Positions 33,493 to 42,255 of a stretch of 60,495 nucleotides of DNA are shown piece by piece. Source of the DNA: Christensenellaceae bacterium (GTDB lineage Bacteria > Bacillota > Clostridia > Christensenellales > Aristaeellaceae); assembly GCA_022510815.1 (NCBI GenBank), contig JAFLST010000016.1, positions 1 through 60,495 of the forward strand, in the 5' to 3' direction. How positions within the stretch are numbered: the stretch's first letter is position 1; every line of letters begins with the position of its first letter. The notes below the pieces were generated by a model. The model saw only the letters and a program-made list of their open reading frames with translations, did no database searches and had not been told where the DNA came from. The position numbers and the translations under genes were made by a program.

Positions 33493-34062
33493 TTGAATCA
33501 GATTCAGCTCATCGCCATGCGCATTGCCGATCTGAGGGACATCAGCGGCATGACCGCGGAGCAGGTGGCGGAGAAATCCGGCGTGCCGCTGGAGGACTAT
33601 CTGGCCTACGAGACCGGCGAGAAGGACTTCTCCTTCTCCCACCTGTTCAACATCGCCGAGACCCTCGGCGTGGACATCTCCGACCTGCTGACCGGCGAGA
33701 GCCCCAAGCTGCGCGGCTATGTCCTCACCCGCTCCGGCAAGGGCCTCGCCTTCGACCGGCGCAAGCAGTATCACTATCAGCATCTGGCGTACAACTTCGC
33801 CCACAAGCTGGCCGAGCCCTTCATCGTGACCGTCGAGCAGGATCCGCCGGGCACCGTCAAGCAGGCCCACAGCCACGAGGGTCAGGAGTTTGACTATGTG
33901 CTCGAGGGCTACCTCAAGATCGTGCTGGGCGGCAACGAGCTGATGCTCTCCCCCGGCGACTCGATCTACTACGATTCCTCTCTGGCCCACGCCATGTACG
34001 CCGTGGAGGGCGACTGCCGATTCATCGCAGTGGTCGTCAAGAGCGGCGAGGCGCTGGAATAA
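33493..34062 (+). CDS. XRE-family regulator with C-terminal cupin
   Basis: The 189-residue protein has an N-terminal helix-turn-helix (ISGMTAEQVAEKSGVPLEDYLAYETG). A cupin follows at residues about 105-185, with the metal-binding pattern QAHSHEGQEFDYVLEG and the second motif SPGDSIYYDSSLAHAM. Such proteins usually sense a small acid and regulate the adjacent metabolic gene. It starts with TTG at 33493 behind GGAGGG. It is 22 nt upstream of the acyl-CoA synthetase and behind the T-box, so the regulator itself is under tRNA control. Confidence 0.88.
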   Translation: MNQIQLIAMRIADLRDISGMTAEQVAEKSGVPLEDYLAYETGEKDFSFSHLFNIAETLGVDISDLLTGESPKLRGYVLTRSGKGLAFDRRKQYHYQHLAYNFAHKLAEPFIVTVEQDPPGTVKQAHSHEGQEFDYVLEGYLKIVLGGNELMLSPGDSIYYDSSLAHAMYAVEGDCRFIAVVVKSGEALE

Positions 34063-34084
34063 TACGAAGAAATGAGGCAACGCC

Positions 34085-35764
34085 ATGCAGCCACTGTATC
34101 ATGAATATCTGGACGTGAAGGGCGACTTCATCAACTACGACGACTTCAACAAGAACTTCCGCCTGATCCGCCCGGCCTCCTTCAACTTCGCCTACGACGT
34201 GGTGGACCGGCTGGGCCGGGAGGACCCCGACCGCAAGGCGCTCCTGTGGACCAACCCCGAGGGCGACGTGGTGGAATACGACTTTGCCCGGATGATGCGC
34301 GACTCCAACAAGGCCGCCAACTACTTCAAGTCCCTCGGCGTGAAGAAGGGCGACGCGGTCATGGTCATCCTCAAGCGTCACCATGAATTCTGGCCGGTGA
34401 TCATCGCCCTGCACAAGATCGGCGCGGTGACCATCCCCGCCACTCACCTGCTGACCGCCAAGGACATCCGCTACCGGGTGCACGCGGCGGACGTGTCGGT
34501 CATCATCGCCACGGAGCACACCTCCGTCGTCTGCGACGCCATCGACGAGGCGGCCCCCGACTGCCCCACCCTCAGGCACCGGGTGCTCGTGCGCACCAAG
34601 CGCGAGGGCTGGGAGAGCTACGACGAGGGTTTCTCCGCCGCCAGCGATCAGTGGGAGGTGCCCACCGGCGATCAGTATCCCCAGAATGAGGACCTGATGC
34701 TGCTCTACTTCACCTCCGGCACCACCGGCATGCCCAAGATGGTCACGCACAATTACCTCTATCCTCTCGGCCATATCCTGACCGCGGTCTACTGGCTTCA
34801 GGTCGAGGACGGCGGGCTGCACCTGACCGTCTCGGAGACCGGCTGGGCCAAGTCCGTCTGGGGCAAGCTCTACGGCCAGTGGCTGGGCGGAAGCTGCGTG
34901 TTCGTTTACGACTTTGACAAGTTCAACGCCGCGGAGCTCCTCCGCATGATCGAGAAGTTCCACATCACCACCTACTGCTCGCCGCCCACCATGTACCGCT
35001 ACATGCTTCAGGAGGACTTCGCCAACTACGACCTGTCCAGCCTCAAGCACTGCTCCGTGGCGGGCGAGCCCCTGAACCCCGACATGGCCCACGAGTGGCA
35101 CAAGCGCACGGGCATCGAGCTGCGGGAGGCCTTCGGTCAGACCGAGCTGCTGGTGACGCTGGCGACCTTCCCGTGGATGGAGGTCAAGCCCGGCTCCATG
35201 GGCAAGCCCGCGCCGGTGTTCGACGTGGACCTGATCGACGGCGAGGGCAACCCCTGCCCGCCCGGCGTGTCCGGCGAGATCATCATCCGCACCCACCACG
35301 GCGCGCCCATCGGCATGTTCGCGGGCTACTACCGCGACCCGGAGATGACCAGCGACGTCTGGGACGGCAAAATCTACCACACCGGCGACGTGGCGTGGCG
35401 CGACGAGTGGGGCTACTACTGGTATGTGGGCCGCACCGACGACGTGATCAAGTCCTCGGGCTACCGCATCGGCCCGTTCGAGGTGGAGAGCGCGCTGGTG
35501 GAGCACCCCGCCGTCCTCGAGACCGCCATCACCGGCGTGCCTGATCCCCTGCGCGGTCAGGTGGTCAAGGCGACCATCGTTTTGAAGCCCGGCTGGGAGG
35601 GCACCGACGCGCTCAAGAAGGAGCTTCAGGACCACGTCAAGCACATGACCGCTCCCTACAAGTATCCCCGCGTGATCGAGTTCGTCGACGCGCTGCCCAA
35701 GACCATCTCCGGCAAGATCCGGCGCGTGGAGCTGCGGGAGAAGGACGCGGAGAAGACGAAGTAA
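34085..35764 (+). CDS. AMP-forming medium/branched-chain acyl-CoA synthetase
   Basis: The 559-residue ANL-superfamily enzyme makes acyl-CoA from a carboxylic acid, ATP and CoA. It has the P-loop LLYFTSGTTGMPKMV, AGEPLNP, the EAFGQTE aromatic motif, YHTGDVAWRDEWGYYWYVGRTDDVIKSSGYRIGP and the catalytic Lys in PKTISGKIRR. It resembles the medium-chain MACS group, including archaeal enzymes that I recall preferring 2-methylbutyrate, more than acetyl-CoA synthetase (no N-terminal ACAS_N domain, shorter length). The pairing with an XRE-cupin gene is common in anaerobes. The isoleucine-type T-box suggests the product feeds isoleucine synthesis. Confidence 0.9.
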   Translation: MQPLYHEYLDVKGDFINYDDFNKNFRLIRPASFNFAYDVVDRLGREDPDRKALLWTNPEGDVVEYDFARMMRDSNKAANYFKSLGVKKGDAVMVILKRHHEFWPVIIALHKIGAVTIPATHLLTAKDIRYRVHAADVSVIIATEHTSVVCDAIDEAAPDCPTLRHRVLVRTKREGWESYDEGFSAASDQWEVPTGDQYPQNEDLMLLYFTSGTTGMPKMVTHNYLYPLGHILTAVYWLQVEDGGLHLTVSETGWAKSVWGKLYGQWLGGSCVFVYDFDKFNAAELLRMIEKFHITTYCSPPTMYRYMLQEDFANYDLSSLKHCSVAGEPLNPDMAHEWHKRTGIELREAFGQTELLVTLATFPWMEVKPGSMGKPAPVFDVDLIDGEGNPCPPGVSGEIIIRTHHGAPIGMFAGYYRDPEMTSDVWDGKIYHTGDVAWRDEWGYYWYVGRTDDVIKSSGYRIGPFEVESALVEHPAVLETAITGVPDPLRGQVVKATIVLKPGWEGTDALKKELQDHVKHMTAPYKYPRVIEFVDALPKTISGKIRRVELREKDAEKTK

Positions 35765-35768
35765 TTAT

Positions 35769-35828
35769 GCGAGAGGGGCAGCTTTCGAGCCGAAAGCTCC
35801 CCTCTCGCGCTCTCCCCCGAAAGGCGGC
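35769..35828 (+). repeat. Dispersed palindromic element, copy 2
   Basis: Arms GCGAGAGGGGCAGCTTTC (35769-35786) and GAAAGCTCCCCTCTCGC (35792-35808), then the tail GCTCTCCCCCGAAAGGCGGC. It differs from copy 1 at only a few bases and begins 4 nt after the acyl-CoA synthetase stop. Confidence 0.78.
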
Positions 35829-35902
35829 GACCATCATGTTTCAGGGCCGTCACCTTTCTTGGTTCGGCACCTGTGTCAAAAATTGTTCCAAAAAACAAAC
35901 AG

Positions 35903-35929
35903 AGCAGACCCTGCATGGGTCTGCTTTTT
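35903..35929 (+). terminator. Terminator between the synthetase and carB-dapF
   Basis: Stem AGCAGACCC/GGGTCTGCT (9 bp) with a 5-nt loop, followed by TTTTA on the plus strand. The minus strand has a looser T-rich tail (CTGTTTGTTTTTT), so it may stop both convergent transcripts. Confidence 0.78.
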
Positions 35930-36000
35930 ATGTTTCAGGAACATCCTATACCTGACAAAACCATAGCGTAACAGCGAAGCGGCTCCGAGACATGAGAACC

Positions 36001-36060
36001 GCCGCCTTTCAGGGGTCGGTGCGGGAGGGGAGCTTTCGGCTCGAGTGCTGCCCCTCCCGC
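36001..36060 (-). repeat. Dispersed palindromic element, copy 3 (inverted)
   Basis: In the opposite orientation to copy 2: the tail GAAAGGCGGC is at 36001-36010 as its complement, and the palindrome (GCGGGAGGGG arm type, with two compensating A-to-G changes in the terminal stem) is at 36021-36060. It lies 7 bp from the carB-dapF stop, so copies 2 and 3 bracket the intergenic region. Confidence 0.7.
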
Positions 36061-36067
36061 AAGTCCG

Positions 36068-39000
36068 TCAAATCCTGACCGTTCCCTCAAAGTCCGTCAC
36101 CGCGTCGCCGGTGAGCCAGACCTGACCGTCCGCGGCGTAGCGCACGACGAGGGTGCCGCCGGGCAGGTGCAGGTCGATGTCCGCGCCGCGGTTGCACAGG
36201 TCGTTCTCCACGGCAGCGACAGCCACCGCGCAGGCGCCCGTGCCGCAGGCCGCCGTCTCACCGATGCCCCGCTCCCAGACCCGCATGCGGATGCTGGAGC
36301 GGTCGATGATCTGCGCGAAGGACACGTTCACCCGCTGCGGGAACATCGGGTCCTGCTCGATGATCGGGCCGACCTCGCTGAGCGGAATGCGGTTCACATC
36401 CTCGACGAAGATCACGACGTGGGGATTGCCCATGCTGACGCAGCTGATCTCGCGAATCTTGCCGCCCAGCTTCACCGGGCGCATCATCACGCGGTCGCCG
36501 TCCAGCTTGACCGGGACTTCCTCGGGCCTAAAGGCCGGGTAGCCCATGTCCACCAGCACGGAGAAGACCTCGTCCTCGCGGATGAAGAGCTGCGCGCTCT
36601 TAACGCCGGTCTCGGTCTCCAGCAGCATGGTATCCTTGCGCACGCGGCCGGATTCGTAGAGGTACTTCGCCACGCACCGCAGCGCGTTGCCCGCGATGGC
36701 GCCCTCGGAGCCGTCGGCGTTGAACATGCGCATCCGGGCGTCGGCGCGGGTGGACGGCAGGATCAGCACGATGCCGTCGGAGCCGATGCCTGTGCGCCGG
36801 TTGGACAGCCGCACCGCGAGGGACCGGGCGCTCTCGACCTCCTGCTCGAAGCAGTCGAAGTAGAGGTAGTCGTTGCCCGTGCCGCGCATCTTGACGAAGC
36901 GCAGCTTCTTGGGCTGCTTGCGCATGTTGTTGATGTCCACCAGCTCCACGCTTAACAGGCTGTAGCGGCTGGTCAGCGCATCCACAAGGGCTTCGGCGGT
37001 GTCAAGGCTGGTGAAGAGCGGGATGCCCCGTTCGACGGCCTTGCGGCGCAGGCGGACGGACTCCAGCAGCGGGCTGCGGCCCTTGTTGGAGGTAGAGATG
37101 ACGTAGTGCGCCTGATCCATCTCCAGGAGGCGTTCGGCGGCCTCCCTCTGCACCGTCGCGGCATAGAGGCCGTGCGCGATCAGGGTCTTGGCGGTGCCGG
37201 GGGTCGCGAAGAGGTTGAAGCCCAGCTCCGCGAACTTGCGGGCCACGTCGACGACCTCTTCCTTGTCCTTGTCGCGCACGGAGATCAGCAGGCCGCCCTT
37301 GTGCCGCATGCGGAAACCCGCTGCGACGAGGCCCTTGTAGATGGCCTCCTGCAGGTTCGCGCCCAGACCCAGCACCTCGCCGGTGGACTTCATCTCCGGG
37401 CCGAGGTGGGTGTCCACGTCCGCCAGCTTCTCGAAGGAGAAGCAGGGCACCTTGACCGCGTAGTAGGGGCTCTGGCGGTACAGGCCGGTGCCGTAGCCCA
37501 TGTCGCGGATCTTCTCGCCCAGCATCGCGCGGACGGCGAGGTCGACCATCGGCACGCCGGTCACCTTGCTGATGTAGGGCACGGTGCGGCTGGCGCGGGG
37601 GTTCGCCTCGATGACGTAGACCTCATTATGATAGACGATGTACTGGATGTTGATCAGGCCCACGGTGCCCAGCTCGATGGCGATGAGGCGGGTGACCTCG
37701 ATGAGCCGCTGGGTCATGGCGCCGGTGAGGTTCCACGCGGGATACACGGCGATGGAATCGCCCGAGTGCACGCCGGAGCGCTCCACATGCTCCATGATGC
37801 CGGGGATCAGCACCTCCTCGCCGTCGCAGATCGCGTCAGCCTCGGCCTCGATGCCCATGAGGTACTGGTCGATCAGGATCGGGTTCTCGATGCCCTGATC
37901 GAGGATGATCTTCATGTACTCGACGATGTCGCTGTCCTGATAGGCGATGATCATGTTCTGGCCGCCGAGGACGTAGGAGGGCCGCACCAGCACGGGATAG
38001 CCCAGCTCATTGGCAGCTTTGAGCGCCTCGTCGCAGGTCAGCACAGTCATGCCCTTGGGCCGCTTGATGCCGTGGCGCTCCATGGCCGCGTCGAAGCGCT
38101 CCCGGTCCTCCGCCGCGTCGATGGCGTCAGCGCTGGTGCCGAGGATGCGCACGCCCGCCTCCTGCAGCGCGTGGGTCAGCTTGATGGCCGTCTGACCGCC
38201 GAAGGCCGCCACCACGCCCACGGGCTTCTCGGTGGCGATCACGCCCAGCACGTCCTCGGGGGTCAGGGGCTCGAAGTACAGCCGGTCGGCGGTGTCGAAG
38301 TCCGTCGAGACCGTCTCGGGGTTGTTGTTGATCATGACCACGTCGTAGCCCGCCTGCTTGAGCATCCACACGCAGTGGACGGAGGCGTAGTCGAACTCGA
38401 TGCCCTGACCGATACGGATGGGGCCGGAGCCGAGCACCACGACGCAGGGCTTCTTCTCCTCGCGCTGCTCGAGGAATTCCGAGGCCTCGTTCTCCTCGTC
38501 GTAGGTGGCGTAGAAGTAAGGCGTCTCCGCGGCAAACTCCGCCGCGCAGGTATCGACCATCTTGTAGACCGGGTCGCGGTGCAGCGGCGCCTTCTCGCCG
38601 GAGAGGCGCTCGATGGCCTTGTCCGGATAGCCCATGCGCTTGGCGGCGAGGTAAGTCTCCTCGTCAATGCCGCCCTGCCTGAGCCGGTTCTCCATCTCGA
38701 GAAGGTTCTGGAACTTGTGCAGGAAGAAGTAGTCGATCTTGGTGATCTCGTGAAGCTGCTCGAGGGTCACGCCGCGGCTCATGGCCTCGTACACCGCGAA
38801 CATCCGCTGGTCGGTGCACTGGGCGATCAGGTCGAGCAGCGCGTCGGTGTCCAGCTCGGCCATGGCCTTCATGCGCAGGGTGTCGCAGCCGATCTCTGCG
38901 CCGCGCACGGCCTTCATCAGGGCCTGCTCCACGCTCACGCCGATGGACATCACCTCGCCGGTGGCCTTCATCTGCGTGCCGAGGGTGCGCTTGCCGTAGA

Positions 39001-40096
39001 CGAACTTGTCGAAGGGCCACTTGGGCACCTTGGCGACGATGTAGTCCAGCGCGGGCTCGAAGCAGGCGCAGGTCTTGCCGGTGACGGCGTTCTTCATCTC
39101 GTCGAGGGTGAAGCCGATGGCGATCTGCGCGGCGCACTTGGCGATGGGGTAGCCGGTCGCCTTGGAGGCCAGCGCGGAGGAGCGGCTCACGCGGGGGTTG
39201 ACCTCGATGACCGCGTACTCGAAGGAGTCGGGATTGAGCGCGAACTGGCAGTTGCAGCCGCCCTCCACCTCGAGGGCCGTGATGATGTCCAGCGCGGCGC
39301 GGCGGAGCATCTGATACTCCTTGTCCGCGAGGGTCAGCGCCGGGGCCACGACGATGGAGTCGCCGGTGTGCACGCCCACGGGGTCGATGTTCTCCATCGA
39401 GCAGACGGCGATCACGTTGCCCAGCTTGTCCCGCATGACCTCGAACTCGATCTCCTTCCAGCCGGAGATGCACTTCTCCACGAGGATCTGGGTGATGGGC
39501 GACAGGCGCAGGCCATTCTCGGCGATCTCCCGCAGCTCATTTTCATCCTTGCAGATGCCGCCGCCGGAGCCGCCCAGCGTGTAGGCCGGGCGCACGATGA
39601 CCGGGTAGCCGATGGTTTCGGCAAAGGCCAGCGCGTCCTCCACGTTCTCCACGACCTCGGAGGGGATCACCGGCTGATGGATCGCCTGCATGGTGTCCTT
39701 GAACTGCTGGCGATCCTCGGCCTTCTCGATGGTCTCGCAGCGCGCGCCGAGGAGCTTCACGCCATGCTGCTCAAGGAAGCCCTCCTTGGCGAGCTGCATG
39801 GACAGGGTCAGGCCGCTCTGACCGCCGAGGGTCGAGAGCAGCGAGTCGGGCTTTTCCTTCAGGATGATGCGCCGCAGGGTCTCGAGGGTCAGCGGCTCGA
39901 TGTAAATGTGGTCGGCGCTGGAGTGGTCGGTCATGATGGTGGCGGGGTTGGGGTTGACCAGCACCACCTCGAGGCCCGCGTCCTTCAGCGCGCGGCAGGC
40001 CTGAGAGCCCGCGTAGTCGAACTCCGCCGCCTGACCGATGACGATGGGGCCGGAGCCGATAATCATGACCTTATGGAGCTCAGGATTCAGCGGCAT
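36068..40096 (-). CDS. carB: Carbamoyl-phosphate synthase large subunit fused to a DapF-like domain
   Basis: The 1342-residue protein has two joined enzymes in one uninterrupted frame. Residues 1-1064 are a full CarB: carboxyphosphate ATP-grasp half (MIIGSGPIVIGQAAEFDYAG), oligomerisation region, carbamate ATP-grasp half (VLGSGPIRIGQGIEFDYASV) and the MGS-like allosteric domain ending DALTSRYSLLSVELVDINNM. Residues 1065-1342 are a complete-length diaminopimelate epimerase (LRFVKMRGTGNDY, IGSDGIVLI, NADGSEGAIAGNALRC, SMGNPHVVIF, ERGIGETAACGTGACA). The first catalytic Cys is Ala1135 (gcg codon), while the second (Cys1284) remains. It overlaps carA by 17 nt. Confidence 0.93.
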   Translation of the reverse strand: MPLNPELHKVMIIGSGPIVIGQAAEFDYAGSQACRALKDAGLEVVLVNPNPATIMTDHSSADHIYIEPLTLETLRRIILKEKPDSLLSTLGGQSGLTLSMQLAKEGFLEQHGVKLLGARCETIEKAEDRQQFKDTMQAIHQPVIPSEVVENVEDALAFAETIGYPVIVRPAYTLGGSGGGICKDENELREIAENGLRLSPITQILVEKCISGWKEIEFEVMRDKLGNVIAVCSMENIDPVGVHTGDSIVVAPALTLADKEYQMLRRAALDIITALEVEGGCNCQFALNPDSFEYAVIEVNPRVSRSSALASKATGYPIAKCAAQIAIGFTLDEMKNAVTGKTCACFEPALDYIVAKVPKWPFDKFVYGKRTLGTQMKATGEVMSIGVSVEQALMKAVRGAEIGCDTLRMKAMAELDTDALLDLIAQCTDQRMFAVYEAMSRGVTLEQLHEITKIDYFFLHKFQNLLEMENRLRQGGIDEETYLAAKRMGYPDKAIERLSGEKAPLHRDPVYKMVDTCAAEFAAETPYFYATYDEENEASEFLEQREEKKPCVVVLGSGPIRIGQGIEFDYASVHCVWMLKQAGYDVVMINNNPETVSTDFDTADRLYFEPLTPEDVLGVIATEKPVGVVAAFGGQTAIKLTHALQEAGVRILGTSADAIDAAEDRERFDAAMERHGIKRPKGMTVLTCDEALKAANELGYPVLVRPSYVLGGQNMIIAYQDSDIVEYMKIILDQGIENPILIDQYLMGIEAEADAICDGEEVLIPGIMEHVERSGVHSGDSIAVYPAWNLTGAMTQRLIEVTRLIAIELGTVGLINIQYIVYHNEVYVIEANPRASRTVPYISKVTGVPMVDLAVRAMLGEKIRDMGYGTGLYRQSPYYAVKVPCFSFEKLADVDTHLGPEMKSTGEVLGLGANLQEAIYKGLVAAGFRMRHKGGLLISVRDKDKEEVVDVARKFAELGFNLFATPGTAKTLIAHGLYAATVQREAAERLLEMDQAHYVISTSNKGRSPLLESVRLRRKAVERGIPLFTSLDTAEALVDALTSRYSLLSVELVDINNMRKQPKKLRFVKMRGTGNDYLYFDCFEQEVESARSLAVRLSNRRTGIGSDGIVLILPSTRADARMRMFNADGSEGAIAGNALRCVAKYLYESGRVRKDTMLLETETGVKSAQLFIREDEVFSVLVDMGYPAFRPEEVPVKLDGDRVMMRPVKLGGKIREISCVSMGNPHVVIFVEDVNRIPLSEVGPIIEQDPMFPQRVNVSFAQIIDRSSIRMRVWERGIGETAACGTGACAVAVAAVENDLCNRGADIDLHLPGGTLVVRYAADGQVWLTGDAVTDFEGTVRI

Positions 40097-41171
40097 GCTT
40101 GTTTCCTCCCATCATCGCGATAAAGCGGTCGAACAGAAAGCGCGTGTCCAGCGGGCCGCCGCAGGCCTCCGGGTGGAACTGCACGGAGAAGGCCGGCATC
40201 TCGGTGTAATCAATGCCCTCGCAGGTGCCGTCGTTGCCGTTGACAAAGCGCAGGGACGCCCCCGCGGGCAGCGTGTCAATGTCCACCGCGAAGCCGTGGT
40301 TCTGGCTGGTCATGTAGGAGAGGCCGGTCTTCACGTCCCGGGCGGGCTGGTTCGCGCCCCGGTGACCGTACTTGAGCTTCACCGTCTTCGCGCCCTGACT
40401 CAGGGCCAGCAGCTGGTGGCCCAGACAGATGCCGAAGGTCGGCAGGCCGTGGCGCATCAGCTCCTGCAGGTTCCGGATGACCTCGGTGTTGTCCGCCGGG
40501 TCGCCGGGGCCGTTGGAGAGCATCAGGCCGTCGGGGTTCAGGGCGAGGATATCCTTCGCCGTGGCGCTGGCAGGCACCACCGTCACCGCGCAGCCGCGCT
40601 TTTCCAGCTCCCGCTGGATGTTCTCCTTCGCGCCGAAGTCCCACAGCGCGACGCGGTACTCCCCTTCCGTCCGGGCCTGCTGAATGCCCTCGCAGGTCAC
40701 GTCCTGAATGGAGGGGTGGAAGGGCAGCGCCTTGAGCTGCTCCGCCAGAGCGCCGATATCGTCGGGCTTCTCGGTGAGCAGGGCCGCGTTCATGACGCCG
40801 GCATTGCGGATGGTGCGGGTCAGGGCGCGGGTGTCCACCCCGGTCAGGCAGGGAATGCCCTGCGCGACCAGCCAGTCATTGAGCCGCCCCTCATTGCGGA
40901 AGTTGCAGGGCTCGTCGCAGATTTCCCGGGCGATGTACCCCGACAGCTTCGGGGCCCTCGACTCGAAGTCCGGCGGGATCACGCCGTAGTTGCCGATGGT
41001 CGGGAAGGTCTGGATGACGATCTGCCCCTCGTAGCTGGGGTCGGTGAGCGTCTCCAGATAGCCGGTCATCGCCGTGGTGAACACCAGCTCCGCCATGACG
41101 CTCTTCTCCGCGCCCATCAGCGTGCCCTCGTAAAGCTGACCGTTGGCCAGCAGCAGGTATCCTTTTTTCAT
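40080..41171 (-). CDS. carA: Carbamoyl-phosphate synthase small subunit
   Basis: The 363-residue glutaminase subunit supplies ammonia to CarB. It has the N-terminal CPSase_sm_chain domain (GYLLLANGQLYEGTLMGA, TAMTGYLETLTDPSYEGQIV) and a class I amidotransferase with catalytic Cys in TFGICLGHQLLAL. Both the His and Glu are in VQFHPEA. It overlaps carB and starts 53 nt after argF. Confidence 0.95.
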   Translation of the reverse strand: MKKGYLLLANGQLYEGTLMGAEKSVMAELVFTTAMTGYLETLTDPSYEGQIVIQTFPTIGNYGVIPPDFESRAPKLSGYIAREICDEPCNFRNEGRLNDWLVAQGIPCLTGVDTRALTRTIRNAGVMNAALLTEKPDDIGALAEQLKALPFHPSIQDVTCEGIQQARTEGEYRVALWDFGAKENIQRELEKRGCAVTVVPASATAKDILALNPDGLMLSNGPGDPADNTEVIRNLQELMRHGLPTFGICLGHQLLALSQGAKTVKLKYGHRGANQPARDVKTGLSYMTSQNHGFAVDIDTLPAGASLRFVNGNDGTCEGIDYTEMPAFSVQFHPEACGGPLDTRFLFDRFIAMMGGNKHAAES

Positions 41172-41224
41172 GATACTGTTCCTCCTTCAATCGTCGCGTG
41201 TCAAACAGGAGAGACAGTTGCTTG

Positions 41225-42130
41225 TCAGCTCATCAATTTCACCATGACGGCCTTCTGAGCGTGGAGCCGGTTCTCCGCCTCGTCGAAGATCTCATCGGCG
41301 TGGGCCTCAAAGACCTCCTCGGTGATCTCCTCGCCGCGGTGGGCGGGCAGGCAGTGCTGCACCATGCAGCCCTCGTGGGCCACCGCCAGCAGCTCCGCGT
41401 TCACCTGATAGCCCGCGAAGGCCTTCTCGCGCACGGCCTTTTCCTCCTCCTGACCCATCGAAGCCCACACGTCGGTGAAGATCACGTCCGCGTCCTTGGC
41501 GGCCTCGAGGGGCTTGTCGGTCATCAGGAACTGACCGGGGTACTGCTTCACAAAGTCGAGCACCTGCGGATCGGGCTGGTAATCGTTCGGGCAGGCGATG
41601 GCGACATGCGCGCCCACCTTGAGGAAGCCCACGATCAGCGAGTTGGCCATGTTGTTGCCGTCGCCGATGTAGCACATGTTGATGCCCTCCAGCCGGCCCT
41701 TGTGCTCCCGGACGGTCTGCAGGTCCGCCAGCACCTGACAGGGATGGCAGAAATCGGTCAGGCCGTTGATGATCGGGATGGAGCCGTACTTCGCCAGGTC
41801 CTCCACCTCCTGCTGAGCGAAGGTGCGGATCATGATGCCGTCCAGATACCGGGACAGCACCCGGGCGGTGTCCTGCACGGGCTCGCCGCGGCCGATCTGC
41901 AGATCGCGGCTGGACAGGAACAGCGCGTGTCCGCCGAGCTGGACCATGCCGGTCTCGAAGCTCACGCGGGTGCGCGTCGAGGATTTTTCAAAGATCATAC
42001 CCAGCGTCTTGCCCGCCAGAAGCGGATGCGGGATGCCTGCCTTGCGCTCCGCCTTGAGCTTGTCCGCCAGATCGAGCAGGCCGATGATGTCCTCCTTGGA
42101 CAGATCGAGCAGCTTCAGCAAATGCTTCAT
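41225..42130 (-). CDS. argF: Ornithine carbamoyltransferase
   Basis: The 301-residue enzyme transfers the carbamoyl group from carbamoyl phosphate to ornithine. It has the carbamoyl-phosphate motif SSTRTRVSFE, FCHPCQVLADL, and HCLPAHRGEEI with the catalytic Cys. The order argF-carA-carB suggests the carbamoyl phosphate made here is mainly for arginine. GGAGG precedes the ATG by 11 nt. Confidence 0.95.
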   Translation of the reverse strand: MKHLLKLLDLSKEDIIGLLDLADKLKAERKAGIPHPLLAGKTLGMIFEKSSTRTRVSFETGMVQLGGHALFLSSRDLQIGRGEPVQDTARVLSRYLDGIMIRTFAQQEVEDLAKYGSIPIINGLTDFCHPCQVLADLQTVREHKGRLEGINMCYIGDGNNMANSLIVGFLKVGAHVAIACPNDYQPDPQVLDFVKQYPGQFLMTDKPLEAAKDADVIFTDVWASMGQEEEKAVREKAFAGYQVNAELLAVAHEGCMVQHCLPAHRGEEITEEVFEAHADEIFDEAENRLHAQKAVMVKLMS

Positions 42131-42184
42131 AAAACGTCAGTCCTCCGTCTCTCGGGCGCGAATTTCCCTTTGCACCCATCATTC

Positions 42185-42213
42185 ATTGTAGCATAGATTG
42201 CAGCGGAGGGCAA
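42185..42213 (-). promoter_or_regulatory. Promoter of argF-carA-carB
   Basis: Minus strand: -35 TTGCCC (42213-42208), 17-nt spacer, -10 TACAAT (42190-42185). I saw no clear ArgR (ARG box) palindrome. Confidence 0.65.
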
Positions 42214-42255
42214 CACCGCCCTTACATAAAAAGTCGAATTTAGGGAGGAACTTTC

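Noticed and set aside
37106-40123. 1005-codon plus-strand frame opposite carB
   Set aside because: It is an antisense shadow of carB with no motifs; carB explains the sequence.
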